Of a stretch of DNA of 64,000 bases, positions 53,961-63,834 are shown piece by piece. Within the stretch, counting starts at the first letter, position 1. Every line of letters starts with the position of its first letter. Where the stretch lies: assembly GCA_022711435.1 (NCBI GenBank), contig JAKLFB010000028.1, positions 17,526 to 81,525 on the forward strand. The letters are read 5' to 3'. This DNA is from Verrucomicrobiota bacterium (GTDB taxonomy: Bacteria; Verrucomicrobiota; Verrucomicrobiia; Limisphaerales; UBA1319). Below the pieces are notes generated by a model that was not told where the DNA came from, did not search any database, and saw only the letters and a program-made list of their open reading frames with translations. Made by a program: the position numbers and the translations under genes.

Positions 53961-54143
53961 CTAAGACATTGCTCCAACCTGTTCGACTTGGACTCGGGCG
54001 CCCAGCACCCGCCGGATCGCGTCGAAATGAGCGTCGCGGCAGATCACGGGTATCGCAGCTCGAATAGCTGCCGCGGCCACAAACAGATCGACGGATATGA
54101 TGTTTATGCAGCTATGGCAACTCCGATTATTAACCTGATCCAA
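53961..54143 (-). pseudogene. C-terminal remnant of a PIN-domain (VapC-like) protein
   Basis: Sixty residues ending ISVDLFVAAAAIRAAIPVI then CRDAHFDAIRRVLG match the C-terminal half of PIN-domain RNases (D-x-x-hA-x-A ... R-D-x-hF pattern). The N-terminal catalytic half is missing and no antitoxin is seen. It lies in the gap 53701-54342, which holds no other gene I can support. Confidence 0.55.
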
Positions 54144-54342
54144 CGTGATTATTCAGGCGCCGAACCGCCCGTCCACGCGCCTGGAATCTCAAGCCCGGCT
54201 CCTCTCTGATTCGCGTGTAGCGGCGCTCATTCGCCGTTGGCTTGAGCAGTTCCATGCCATGAACCTTTCTTTTCATGTTTTTATGTTTCCAGTTCGTCCG
54301 GTTCCTGTTATTCATTCGCCGACACACAATTTCGGGTTTGCG

Positions 54343-57300
54343 ATGAAAAAGACCCTATCGTCGGCGTGGCCTCATTTTCCACGGATTGTCGCGGGTTTCA
54401 TCGCGGCGTTCCTGGCTCTCGTTCCATCGCCAAAGCCGGCGCAAGGCGGCCAATACGGCGAATTCAGCTACACATTGGAGGGATCGGCCATCACGATTAC
54501 TGACTTTGCTGGAAGCGGCGAAATGATCATCCCGGACATGATCGGTGGACTGCCGGTCACCACCCTTGGCGATAGCGCTTTCTCCTGGCACGGAAGCCTG
54601 ACGAGCGTCAGGATTCCCGGCAGCGTTACTACGATTGAAAGTTGGGCATTCTTTGGCTGTAGCGGTCTCTTCGAAATCGAGATCCCCGACAGCGTCTGGT
54701 TCATCGGGGATGGTGCGTTCGCAGGCTGCAACGCGCTGACGGCCATCACGGTGGATGATTCCAATTTGGCCTACAGCAGTCTGGACGGCGTTTTGTTCGA
54801 CTTCAGCCAGACCAAGCTGATTCAATGTCCGGCTGGCAAGACCGGATCCTATGCCATTCCGGCCAGTGTCAAACGCATTGGGTACCAGGCGTTCCGAGAT
54901 TGCGACCGTTTGACACAGATCACCATCCCCAATGGCGTCACTCATATCGAGATGCTGGCCTTCACCGGTTGTTCCGGCCTGACCGGCATCGAGATCCCCC
55001 AAAGCCTCGTTTATATCGAGCAAGAGGCCTTTGCCGTTTGCCCAAACCTGACGACATTCACGGTGGATCCTCTCAACACCTCCTTCGACAGCCTGGATGG
55101 CGTCTTGTTCAGTCGAAGCAGGGACACGCTCGTCGCATATCCAAACGGCAAAGCTGGAAGCTACACCATCCCAAGCAGTGTCGTTTCGATCAAAGACTGG
55201 GCGTTCCGCGACTGCAATATGCTGACCAGCATAACGATCCCGAATGGCGTCCTAAGCATCGGGAGATACGCATTCGCGTTATGCGATCGTCTGGCCAGCG
55301 TCGTAATTCCCCAAAGCGTCACCAGCATCGGAGACGGTGCATTTAGCGAGTGCGCCAACCTGACGGCCATCACGGTGGATCCTCTCAACTCGGCCTATAG
55401 CAGCCTGGATGGTGTCTTGTTCGACCGCAACCGGTCTTTGCTGATGCAATGCCCGGGGGCGAAGACAGGAAGCTATGTTGTTCCGAACGGCGTCACCGGG
55501 ATCGAGGGCGGCGCATTCTCGTCTTGCACCGGTCTCACAGACGTCACCATTCCCGACAGCGTGGAGAGCATAGGAGCTTCTGCGTTCCGCGACTGCACCG
55601 GTCTTGTTTCCGCTACTGTCGGCCAAAGTGTAGCGAGCCTCGATTTTTATGCTTTCCACAATTGCCCCAACCTCACAAGTATCTACTTTCGTGGCGACGC
55701 TCCGAGCCTGGACGAAGACGTTTTTGGAATGGACGACAATCTGACCGTCTATTACCTGTCGGGCACCTTGGGTTGGGGCTCGACCTTTGGCGGGCGTCCG
55801 ACAGCGGAATGGTCCTCGACCACGCCGCCGCAAATCATCCAACAACCGCGGGATCTGGCTTGCGCTCCAGGCACCAAGGCCACATTCACCGTAACGGCGA
55901 GCGGTTCACTGCCCTTGGGTTACCAGTGGCGGAAGGATGGCGCCGATCTGGTCGGCGCCACGAACCAGTCGCTTGCCCTGACCAATGTGCGTTCCGTCGA
56001 TTTCGGCAATTACGACGTGATCGTAAGCAATTCAGCCGGCCAGGCGACCAGCCAGGTGGCTCGATTGTCTCTCGCCGTGAACCCGGTTTTGGCCGGCCAA
56101 TGGCCTGGCTATGCTCGCGGATCGGCAAGTACGGTTATTGTGACAAATAACATAGCATATATCGCCGCTGAATCGGGCGGACTGATCATTATGGACGTGA
56201 GCGACCCAGCCCATCCGGTCCGAGTGGGCGGCTGCGACACCGGTGCGGATGCCTGTGACGTGGCGGTATCGGGCAACCACGCTTACGTGGCGGATTGGGA
56301 CGGATTGCAGGTGATTGACGTGAGCGATCCGGCCAATCCGGTTCGAGTCGGCGGATACTACACCAGCGGGTGGGCCGAGGGTGTGGCGGTGTCGGGCCAA
56401 TACGCTTACGTGGCCGATGATGAGGCTGGTTTGCAGGTGATTGACGTGAACGATCCGGCCAATCCGGTTCGAGTCGGCGGATACTACACCAGCGGGTCTG
56501 CCCATGGCGTGGCGGTATCGGGCAACTACGTTTACGTGGCGGATTACGATGCTGGTTTACAGGTGATCGACGTGAGCGACCCGGCCAATCCAATCCGAGT
56601 GGGTGGCTACGATACAAGCGGATATGCCTATGGCGTTGCGGTATCGGGCAACTACGCTTACGTGGCGGATTACGATGCTGGTTTACAGGTGATCGACGTG
56701 AGCGACCCGACCAATCCAATCCGAGTGGGTGGCTACGACACAAGCGGGGATGCCTATGGCGTTGCGGTATCGGGCAACTACGCTTACGTGGCGGATTGCC
56801 TTTCTGGCTTGCAGGTGATTGACGTGAGCGACCCGGCCAATCCGGTTCGAGTGGGCGGCTACAACACCAGCGAGTATGCCTATGGCGTGGCCGTATCGGG
56901 CAACTACGCTTACGTTGCGAATGGCTATGATGGTTTGCAGGCGATTGACGTGAGCGACCCGGCCAATCCGGTTCGCGTAAGCGTCTACGACACCGCCGGG
57001 TCTGCCATTGGCGTGGCGGTATTGGGCAACTACGCTTACGTGGCGGACGTGTGGGCCGGCTTGCAGGTGATTGACGTGAGCAACCCGGCCAATCCGGTTC
57101 GAGTGGGCGGCTACAACACCAGCGGGTATGCCTATGGCGTGGCGGTATCGGGCAACTACGCTTACGTGGCGGACGCGTGGGCCGGCTTGCAGGTGATTGA
57201 CGTGAGCGATCCGGTCCACTCGGTTCGAGTGGGCGGCTGCGACACCAGCGGATCTGCCTATGGTGTGGCGCTATCCGGCAACTACGCTTACGTGGCGGAT

Positions 57301-60243
57301 CACACTGCTGGTTTGCAGGTGATTGACGTGAGCAACCCGGGCAATCCGGTTCGAGTGGGCGGCTACGACACCAGCGGGTGGGCCGAGGGTGTGGCGGTGT
57401 CGGGCCAATACGCTTACGTGGCCGATGATGAGGCTGGTTTGCAGGTGATTGACGTGAGCGATCCGGCCCATCCGGTTCGAGTGGGCGGCTACGACACCAG
57501 CGGGCGGGCCATTGGCGTGGCGGTATCAGGCCAATATGCTTACGTGGCGGACGTGGCCGGCTTGCAGGTGATTAACGTGAACGATCCAGCCAATCCAATC
57601 CGCGTAGGCGGCTGCGACACTAACATGCGGGCCGACGGTGTGACGGTATCGGGCCCATACGCTTACGTGGCGGATAGGGATAGGGATGCTGGCTTGCAGA
57701 TAATCGACGTGAGCGATCCGGCCAATCCGGTTCGCGTAGGCGGCTACGACACGGCCGGCCTTGCCTATGGCGTGGCAGTAGCGGCCAATCACATCTTGGT
57801 GGCCGATAGTGAATGGGGTTTGGCGATTTTAGGGCCCTTGCCTCTAGCAGCCGTGGCGCCCCAGGTCATTCGGCAACCAGAAAACCTGACGTGCAATCTG
57901 GGTACCAACGCCGTGTTCACCACGCTGGCAAGCGGTTCACTGCCCTTGCACTACCAGTGGCGGAAGAACGCCCAGCCGATTACAGGCGCCAACAATTCGA
58001 TCTTGAGCCTTGCCAGCGTTCAGCCCGCCGACAGCGGCGATTACGATGTGATCGTGAGCAATTCAGCCGGCCAGTCGATCAGCTCGATCGCATCCCTGAC
58101 CGTCCTCACGCCGCCGGCCATCCTTCAACAGCCGCTCTCGCAAACGGCGGCTGTGGGCGGCGCTGTTCAATTCCAAGCCCTCGCCTCCGGCGACGATCCG
58201 CTCGCCTACCAGTGGCGGTTCGAAGGCGCCGCTCTTCCCGGCGCGACTCAGCCCATCCTCTCGCTCACTAACCTCCAGCTTGTCCAGGCCGGTTCCTATA
58301 CCGTGATCGTGACCAACCAGGCCGGATCGGCCATGAGCCAGGAAGCGGTCCTGACTATCCTCGAGCAGCCTTCGGTCCAGTGGGAAAGCATCCTGCCTCC
58401 CGGCCAGATTGTTAATCCAGGCCAAACGATCAACTTGAGCGCTCTTGCCCAGGGAGCTTTGCCCTTGACCTACCAGTGGCGATTGAACGGGGTCAACATC
58501 CCCGACGCTACCAACTCGATCCTGGTCCTATCGAATGTTCAGCCGCGCGACTCCGGTCGTTATCATGTCACCGTGGCCAATCCGGTCGGAGCCGTTGACA
58601 TCGACCCGGTCGAGGTTGTCATCGGCGCGCCGGTCCTCGAACTGGCCGACTCCTTTGCCGATGCGTCGCTGGCGGTCGCGTGGACCGGCGCGGGCGCGGC
58701 CGGCAACACGAATGCGACCCGTGAACCGAACGAACCCCAGCACGCCGGCAAGCCCGGCGGCAGATCGGTCTGGATGAGGTGGCAGGCGCCGGGGACCGGC
58801 ACGATGCGATTGACGACGGCCGGCAGCAGTTTCGATACTCTCATGGCGGTTTACACCGGCGATACCCTGGCTGGCCTGGTTCCGGTGGCGTCCGACGAAG
58901 ACAGCGGGGGTTACCTGACCAGCGCGCTGGCGTTTCGGGCGGTCGCGGGCCAGGCGTATCAGATCGCCGTCGATGGATTCGATGGCGCGTCGGGCCGGAT
59001 CCTGCTCGAATGGCAGTTCGAGCTGAGCGTGGCCGACGTGCCTGAGATCCGACAGAATCCACGATCCCAAGTCGCGGCGCCAGGCCGGGCTGTTCTGCTT
59101 TCGGTGGATGCCTTGGCACAGACCGCACTTCATTATCAATGGTATTTCCGGGATCAGCCGCTTCCGGGAACCGACCAGCCCGAATTGCTCATTGATCCGG
59201 TCGTTGCGGCGGCGGTGGGGCCTTATTGGGTCGAAGTGCGAAGCGCATCGTATACGAACCGGAGCGCGGCGTCGGTGGTCGAGCTGGGCCCCGCTCTGGG
59301 TGTGACCACCGAAGACAAGCTGGGCGATCTGTTTGGGGGAGCGGCCGGCATGGTCATGGCCCAGGCCGCGAGCGCTCGGCAACCGATGGGGTTTGTGTCC
59401 GTGGCCGCCGGTGTCGTGGGAACGCAGATCCTCGAGAACTGGGGATCGACCCGCGAGGTCGAGGAGCCCAATCACGGGGGGATCATCGGGGGGGCGTCGC
59501 GCTGGCTGCGGCTGGAGCCGGAGACCGACGGCGTGCTCGAAGTGGACACGATCGGCAGCGAGATCGACACGGTGGTGGCGGTCTACACGGGCCGGCAACT
59601 GAGCGACTTGAAGCTGGTGGCCAGCGACGACAATGGCGCGCCGGACGGGGTGCGAAGCCGGGTGCGATTCCCGGCGGCCCAGGGATTGGCCTATCTGGTG
59701 GCCGTAGACGGGCCGCGGGATCAATCGGGTCGGATCCACTTGAACTGGCGGCTGGGATTGCCGCCGGGGCTGGCGGTCGCGTGGCCGGTCGAGGAGGTGG
59801 TCCGCCGGGGGAAGCCGGTGCAACTGGCGGTGACGGCCAGCGGGGTGCCCGCGCCGTTTTACCAATGGTGGCGCAACGGGGTGATGTTGAAGGGAGAGAC
59901 CAACGCGGTGCTGGTGTTGCCGGGGGTGTATTCAGGCCAGGCGGGCAAGTATCGGATCGAGATCTGGAATTTCGCGGGGCTGTTGAGCAGTCCGGAGATC
60001 GTGGTGGCGGTGGCGCCGGACCAGCCGGTGGCATGGGGCGGATTCGAGCGGTTGGCCGATGGCGGACTGCGCCTGCTGCTGACCGGCGCGTGGGACCGGC
60101 AATACGTCATCGAGATCTCGTCGGATTTGAAGCAGTGGCAGCCATCGAGCACGAATCCACCGGTGAAGGGTGTGCTGGAACATTACGAGCCGCGGCCCAG
60201 CGATTATGAGCGCCGCTATTACCGGGCTCGAGTCATCGAGTGA
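54343..60243 (+). CDS. Giant exported BspA/LVIVD/Ig repeat protein
   Basis: A 1966-residue protein with a signal peptide (MKKTLSSAWPHFPRIVAGFI...). Order of domains: BspA-type leucine-rich repeats (about 30-490, IPDSVxxIGxxAFxxCxxLTxITIP); an Ig-like domain (LGYQWRKDGADLVGAT); 13 LVIVD repeats of 42 residues (about 590-1165) likely closing into one or two propellers; three Ig-like domains; two pre-peptidase-like beta-sandwiches (SVWMRWQAPGTGTMRLTTAGSS); a further Ig; and the terminal module (QYVIEISSDLKQWQPSSTNP). It is probably a surface adhesin or binding scaffold. It ends two bases before the FecR-TPR-barrel start. ATG 54343 is chosen for its signal peptide. Confidence 0.85.
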   Translation: MKKTLSSAWPHFPRIVAGFIAAFLALVPSPKPAQGGQYGEFSYTLEGSAITITDFAGSGEMIIPDMIGGLPVTTLGDSAFSWHGSLTSVRIPGSVTTIESWAFFGCSGLFEIEIPDSVWFIGDGAFAGCNALTAITVDDSNLAYSSLDGVLFDFSQTKLIQCPAGKTGSYAIPASVKRIGYQAFRDCDRLTQITIPNGVTHIEMLAFTGCSGLTGIEIPQSLVYIEQEAFAVCPNLTTFTVDPLNTSFDSLDGVLFSRSRDTLVAYPNGKAGSYTIPSSVVSIKDWAFRDCNMLTSITIPNGVLSIGRYAFALCDRLASVVIPQSVTSIGDGAFSECANLTAITVDPLNSAYSSLDGVLFDRNRSLLMQCPGAKTGSYVVPNGVTGIEGGAFSSCTGLTDVTIPDSVESIGASAFRDCTGLVSATVGQSVASLDFYAFHNCPNLTSIYFRGDAPSLDEDVFGMDDNLTVYYLSGTLGWGSTFGGRPTAEWSSTTPPQIIQQPRDLACAPGTKATFTVTASGSLPLGYQWRKDGADLVGATNQSLALTNVRSVDFGNYDVIVSNSAGQATSQVARLSLAVNPVLAGQWPGYARGSASTVIVTNNIAYIAAESGGLIIMDVSDPAHPVRVGGCDTGADACDVAVSGNHAYVADWDGLQVIDVSDPANPVRVGGYYTSGWAEGVAVSGQYAYVADDEAGLQVIDVNDPANPVRVGGYYTSGSAHGVAVSGNYVYVADYDAGLQVIDVSDPANPIRVGGYDTSGYAYGVAVSGNYAYVADYDAGLQVIDVSDPTNPIRVGGYDTSGDAYGVAVSGNYAYVADCLSGLQVIDVSDPANPVRVGGYNTSEYAYGVAVSGNYAYVANGYDGLQAIDVSDPANPVRVSVYDTAGSAIGVAVLGNYAYVADVWAGLQVIDVSNPANPVRVGGYNTSGYAYGVAVSGNYAYVADAWAGLQVIDVSDPVHSVRVGGCDTSGSAYGVALSGNYAYVADHTAGLQVIDVSNPGNPVRVGGYDTSGWAEGVAVSGQYAYVADDEAGLQVIDVSDPAHPVRVGGYDTSGRAIGVAVSGQYAYVADVAGLQVINVNDPANPIRVGGCDTNMRADGVTVSGPYAYVADRDRDAGLQIIDVSDPANPVRVGGYDTAGLAYGVAVAANHILVADSEWGLAILGPLPLAAVAPQVIRQPENLTCNLGTNAVFTTLASGSLPLHYQWRKNAQPITGANNSILSLASVQPADSGDYDVIVSNSAGQSISSIASLTVLTPPAILQQPLSQTAAVGGAVQFQALASGDDPLAYQWRFEGAALPGATQPILSLTNLQLVQAGSYTVIVTNQAGSAMSQEAVLTILEQPSVQWESILPPGQIVNPGQTINLSALAQGALPLTYQWRLNGVNIPDATNSILVLSNVQPRDSGRYHVTVANPVGAVDIDPVEVVIGAPVLELADSFADASLAVAWTGAGAAGNTNATREPNEPQHAGKPGGRSVWMRWQAPGTGTMRLTTAGSSFDTLMAVYTGDTLAGLVPVASDEDSGGYLTSALAFRAVAGQAYQIAVDGFDGASGRILLEWQFELSVADVPEIRQNPRSQVAAPGRAVLLSVDALAQTALHYQWYFRDQPLPGTDQPELLIDPVVAAAVGPYWVEVRSASYTNRSAASVVELGPALGVTTEDKLGDLFGGAAGMVMAQAASARQPMGFVSVAAGVVGTQILENWGSTREVEEPNHGGIIGGASRWLRLEPETDGVLEVDTIGSEIDTVVAVYTGRQLSDLKLVASDDNGAPDGVRSRVRFPAAQGLAYLVAVDGPRDQSGRIHLNWRLGLPPGLAVAWPVEEVVRRGKPVQLAVTASGVPAPFYQWWRNGVMLKGETNAVLVLPGVYSGQAGKYRIEIWNFAGLLSSPEIVVAVAPDQPVAWGGFERLADGGLRLLLTGAWDRQYVIEISSDLKQWQPSSTNPPVKGVLEHYEPRPSDYERRYYRARVIE
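56107..57836 (+). repeat. Tandem array of about 13 LVIVD units (126 bp each)
   Basis: Thirteen near-identical 126-bp units encode VSDPANPVRVGGYDTSG then AYGVAVSGNYAYVADY and GLQVID. The DNA is close to identical between units in places. One stretch of about 85 bp (from AGCGGGTGGGCCGAGG) recurs at about 56365-56450 and 57376-57460. The array lies inside the BspA/LVIVD gene and should vary in copy number by recombination. Confidence 0.9.
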
Positions 60244-60244
60244 A

Positions 60245-63200
60245 ATGATCGCGTTCCGCATTTTGGCACTCCTGTTGTTGGGCTTGGGTTCCGTCCAGGC
60301 ACAAGAGCCCGCTTTGCCGGCTGCCCCGTCGAGCGCGGCTGTTCCTCCTCCTGCTGGAGTGGCCATGCTGCTCACGAGCGACGGCGTCGTCCAATGGGCA
60401 GCCCCCGACGGCCTCAAGTGGCAAGCCGCGACCAACCACCAGCTTCTCCCGCCTGGCCATCGGGTCCGGACTGGCGAACGCAGCCGGGCCAGCATTCGGC
60501 TCTCCGATCGAGCGGTGTTCCAGATGGGCGAACTCAGCGAGATGCAGGTGCCCGCGGAAACCGCCGATGCCAATGCAACCCAGGGTCTCTTCTACTTCTT
60601 CCTGCGGGACAAAAAAGAGTTCAAGGTGCGCACCCCCAGCGCCACCGCCGTCCTCCGAGGGACGGAGTTCAACGTCGAAGTCGCCGGAGACGGGCGAACG
60701 ATCCTGACCATGATTGACGGCGAGGTCGATCTAGCTAACGACGAAGGCGTTGTACGGTTGAGCCCCGGCGAACAAGGCAATGCCGCGCCCCTCCGGCCGC
60801 CGGAAAAGAGTCCCGTCATCAATGCGAACAATGTCATCCAGTGGTGCCTGTATTATCCGGCCATCCTGGATCCTGACGATTTGCCATGGGATCCGGAGGC
60901 CTTGGAGCGATGCAAGGAATCTTTGGCGGGCTATCGCGAGGGCGATCTGCGCCGCGCCCTTGCGGAATGTCCGATTGATTGGCCCGCACCCGCCTCCGTC
61001 GAAAGGCTCTACCAGGCTGCCCTGCTGCTCTCGGTCGGCCTGGTCGATGAAGCGGAGTCTCGACTGGACGAATCCCGGATTGATCGGGCATTGCGGACTC
61101 TCATTGCCGCCGTTCGGTTCGAGGAGTTGACCGGCTATATCGAGCCGGGCAACGAGGCCGCGGCCAGTGAATGGCTCGCCGCCTCCTATTATCTCCAATC
61201 GCGCGGCCAACTCAACAAGGCATTGGCCTGCGCCCGCGCGGCGGTCGAGAAAAGTCCGAGTTTTGGCTATGCCTGGGCCCGCCGGGCCGAGCTTGAATTC
61301 AGTTTCGGTCAAACCCGCCCGGCGCTCGAATCCGTCCAGCGATCCTTGGCACTGTCGCCTCGGAACGGTCAATCGGCGGCAGTGATGGGCTTTGTTCTGG
61401 CAGCCCAAAATCGAATTGCCGACGCCAAGACGTGGTTCGAGCGCGCCATCGAACTCGATGGCCGGCTGGGCAACGGGTGGCTGGGGCGCGGCCTTTGCCG
61501 GATTCGGCAAGGCCAACTCGACGAAGGCGCCCAAGACCTCTTGGTGGCAAGCGCCCTCGAACCGCAGCGTTCCCTGTTCCGGAGTTACTTGGGCAAGGCA
61601 TTTCAGGAACAGCATGAACCGGATCGCGCACTGAGAGAGATCGAATTGGCGCGCCGGCTCGATCCGGGGGATCCCACACCGGGACTCTATTCGGCCCTGG
61701 CCAAGCGCCAGCAAAACCGGATCAACGAGGCCATCCGCGACATCGAGCAGTCCAAAGCGATGTCCGACAACCGCCAGCTTTTCCGTTCGAGGCTGCTGCT
61801 CGACCAGGATCTGGCCGTGCGCAGCGCCAACCTGGCAGCCCTTTACCAGGACGCGGACATGACCGAAGTCGCCCATCGCGAGGCCGCCCGCGCCGTTAAT
61901 GCCAATTACGCGAATTACTCGGCGCATTTGTTCCTGGCCAACAGCTACGATGCCCAGCGGGACCCGCGGCAGGTCAGCCTCCGTTACGAAACGGCCTGGC
62001 TGAACGAGTATCTCCTGGCTAACCTGCTCGCGCCGGTCGGGGCAGGATCGTTGTCCCCCTATGTTTCGCAGCAGGAATACTCGAGGCTCTTCGAGCGGAA
62101 CCGGTTCGGCCTTAACTCGGTCACCGAGTATCTCAGCCGCGGCGACTGGTTCCAGGGCGGAGCACAATATGGTCTTTTTGACAATTTCAGCTACGCGCTC
62201 GATGGCACATATCGATCCGAAAACGGACAGCGCCCCAATAACGACCTCGAGCAATGGACACTCTCCCTCCAAGCCAAACAGCAGCTCAGCCCATACGATA
62301 CGCTCTATCTCCAAGGCATCTATTATGAGCAGGACGCCGGTGATGTGACCCAATACTACGATCCGGACCAGGCCAATCGACGGCTGCGCACCCGCGAGAC
62401 TCAGGAACCGATCCTGGTGGCGGGATACCGGCACGAGTGGGGGCCAGGATCCCATACGCTGGCCTTGTTGAGCCGGATGGACGACACTTTGCGAGTGGAC
62501 GATCCAGACCAAGCGTCGCTCATCGTCGAGAAAAATGCAGCGCTCGAGGTGACGAGCGTCCTGCCAGTGGACGTGGCTTTGGATTACCGAAGCCAACTCG
62601 AAATCTACTCGGGCGAGCTTCAACAGATTCTCCAAAGCCCGCGTCATACGACCGTGGCCGGCGGCCGGGTTCAGGTTGGCACCTTTGACACTCGGAGCCG
62701 GCAGATCGATCCCAGCCGGTTCGCGTTTCTGTTTTCCGATCCCGCCGCCGATCAGGATCTCAGTCACGATTTCGAACGGTTCAGCCTTTATGGATACCAT
62801 CATTGGCGGATCGCCCATCCCCTCGAGCTCATCGCGGGCGTCGCCTACGATTACGTCCGCTATCCGGCCAACCACCGCCTGGCGCCGTTATCCCCGGACG
62901 AACAGCACCGCGACCAGGTCTCCCCCAAGCTGGGATTGATCTATACTCCATGGGACGGGACGACTCTCCGGGGAGCTTACCTCCGTTCCGTGGGCGGGGT
63001 CAGTTTCGACCAGAGCTTCCAGCTCGAGCCTTCCCAGGTGGCCGGGTTCATCCAGTCGTATCGGAGCCTGATGCCGGAGTCCGTCGTGGGATCGGTGGCC
63101 GCGCCATTTTATGAAACCTGGCATCTATCCCTGGAACAACGAATCGGCAGCGACACGTACTTGGGCATGGCGGGCGAAGCGCTTTTCTCCGATGCGGATC

Positions 63201-63721
63201 GAGAGGTGGGCGTGTTTGACCTGGTGAACTTGAACCCGCCGTTCTCTCCATCGACAACGGCACAGAAACTCGAGTTCCGCGAGCGGTCGCTGGCGGTTTA
63301 TGCCAACCAACTGATTGGCAACCAGTGGGTGGTGGGAGCCCAATACCGCCTCAGCCAGGCCCAGTTGGACACCGTTTTCCCGGAATTCCCGAGCGCCGTG
63401 CGCGGCGCAAGCAGCCACGAGGAAGCCGTCCTCCAGGAGCTTCGCTTGTTCACCGTGTGGAATCATCCCTCGGGATGGTTCGCCGAGCTGGACGGCGTGT
63501 GGCGCGGCCAGGACAATCAGGGATACGATCCCGGTTTGCCCGACGACGCATTTTGGCAGCTAAATGCCTGGGTGGGTTGCCGAATCCTTGATCGCCGGGC
63601 CGATATCCGATTGGGATTGCTGAATATCACCGATAAGGATTACCGCCTGAATCCGTTGAACCTGCACCGCGACCTGCCTCGAGATCGGACGCTGGTCGTG
63701 CGCTGTGCTTTCAGCTTTTAG
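60245..63721 (+). CDS. FecR-TPR-outer-membrane-barrel fusion protein
   Basis: A 1158-residue protein with a signal peptide (MIAFRILALLLLGLGSVQAQ). A FecR-type domain (about 40-190) has HRVRTGERSRASIRLSDRA and FKVRTPSATAVLRGTEFNVE. About ten TPR units occupy 230-610 (AWARRAELEFSFGQTRPALESV, NGWLGRGLCRIRQGQLDEGAQDL). A C-terminal outer-membrane barrel occupies about 640-1158 with TonB-receptor-like strands and a terminal Phe (VVRCAFSF). It has no plug or TonB box that I can see. It starts two bases after the BspA/LVIVD gene stop, so the two are coupled and may work as a secretion or display pair. Confidence 0.85.
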   Translation: MIAFRILALLLLGLGSVQAQEPALPAAPSSAAVPPPAGVAMLLTSDGVVQWAAPDGLKWQAATNHQLLPPGHRVRTGERSRASIRLSDRAVFQMGELSEMQVPAETADANATQGLFYFFLRDKKEFKVRTPSATAVLRGTEFNVEVAGDGRTILTMIDGEVDLANDEGVVRLSPGEQGNAAPLRPPEKSPVINANNVIQWCLYYPAILDPDDLPWDPEALERCKESLAGYREGDLRRALAECPIDWPAPASVERLYQAALLLSVGLVDEAESRLDESRIDRALRTLIAAVRFEELTGYIEPGNEAAASEWLAASYYLQSRGQLNKALACARAAVEKSPSFGYAWARRAELEFSFGQTRPALESVQRSLALSPRNGQSAAVMGFVLAAQNRIADAKTWFERAIELDGRLGNGWLGRGLCRIRQGQLDEGAQDLLVASALEPQRSLFRSYLGKAFQEQHEPDRALREIELARRLDPGDPTPGLYSALAKRQQNRINEAIRDIEQSKAMSDNRQLFRSRLLLDQDLAVRSANLAALYQDADMTEVAHREAARAVNANYANYSAHLFLANSYDAQRDPRQVSLRYETAWLNEYLLANLLAPVGAGSLSPYVSQQEYSRLFERNRFGLNSVTEYLSRGDWFQGGAQYGLFDNFSYALDGTYRSENGQRPNNDLEQWTLSLQAKQQLSPYDTLYLQGIYYEQDAGDVTQYYDPDQANRRLRTRETQEPILVAGYRHEWGPGSHTLALLSRMDDTLRVDDPDQASLIVEKNAALEVTSVLPVDVALDYRSQLEIYSGELQQILQSPRHTTVAGGRVQVGTFDTRSRQIDPSRFAFLFSDPAADQDLSHDFERFSLYGYHHWRIAHPLELIAGVAYDYVRYPANHRLAPLSPDEQHRDQVSPKLGLIYTPWDGTTLRGAYLRSVGGVSFDQSFQLEPSQVAGFIQSYRSLMPESVVGSVAAPFYETWHLSLEQRIGSDTYLGMAGEALFSDADREVGVFDLVNLNPPFSPSTTAQKLEFRERSLAVYANQLIGNQWVVGAQYRLSQAQLDTVFPEFPSAVRGASSHEEAVLQELRLFTVWNHPSGWFAELDGVWRGQDNQGYDPGLPDDAFWQLNAWVGCRILDRRADIRLGLLNITDKDYRLNPLNLHRDLPRDRTLVVRCAFSF

Positions 63722-63834
63722 TAAATGGTAGCATGGCTGAAATATCGGGCGGAGCTCGGAAGGCGGCGGGTTTCATGCCATAATCAATTCGTGCCATGAT
63801 CGATAGGTAATCCAGAGAGTCTTCCTCCACTCTT

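Noticed and set aside
51748..53964. 738-codon plus-strand open frame
   Set aside because: Antisense to the protease gene with its intact HExxH site; Arg/Pro/Val-rich shadow.
56107..57836. CRISPR-like repeat array
   Set aside because: The units are in-frame 126-bp coding repeats (LVIVD) without unique spacers.
60731..62875. 714-codon minus-strand open frame
   Set aside because: Shadow of the FecR-TPR-barrel gene; TPR and barrel text is on the plus strand.
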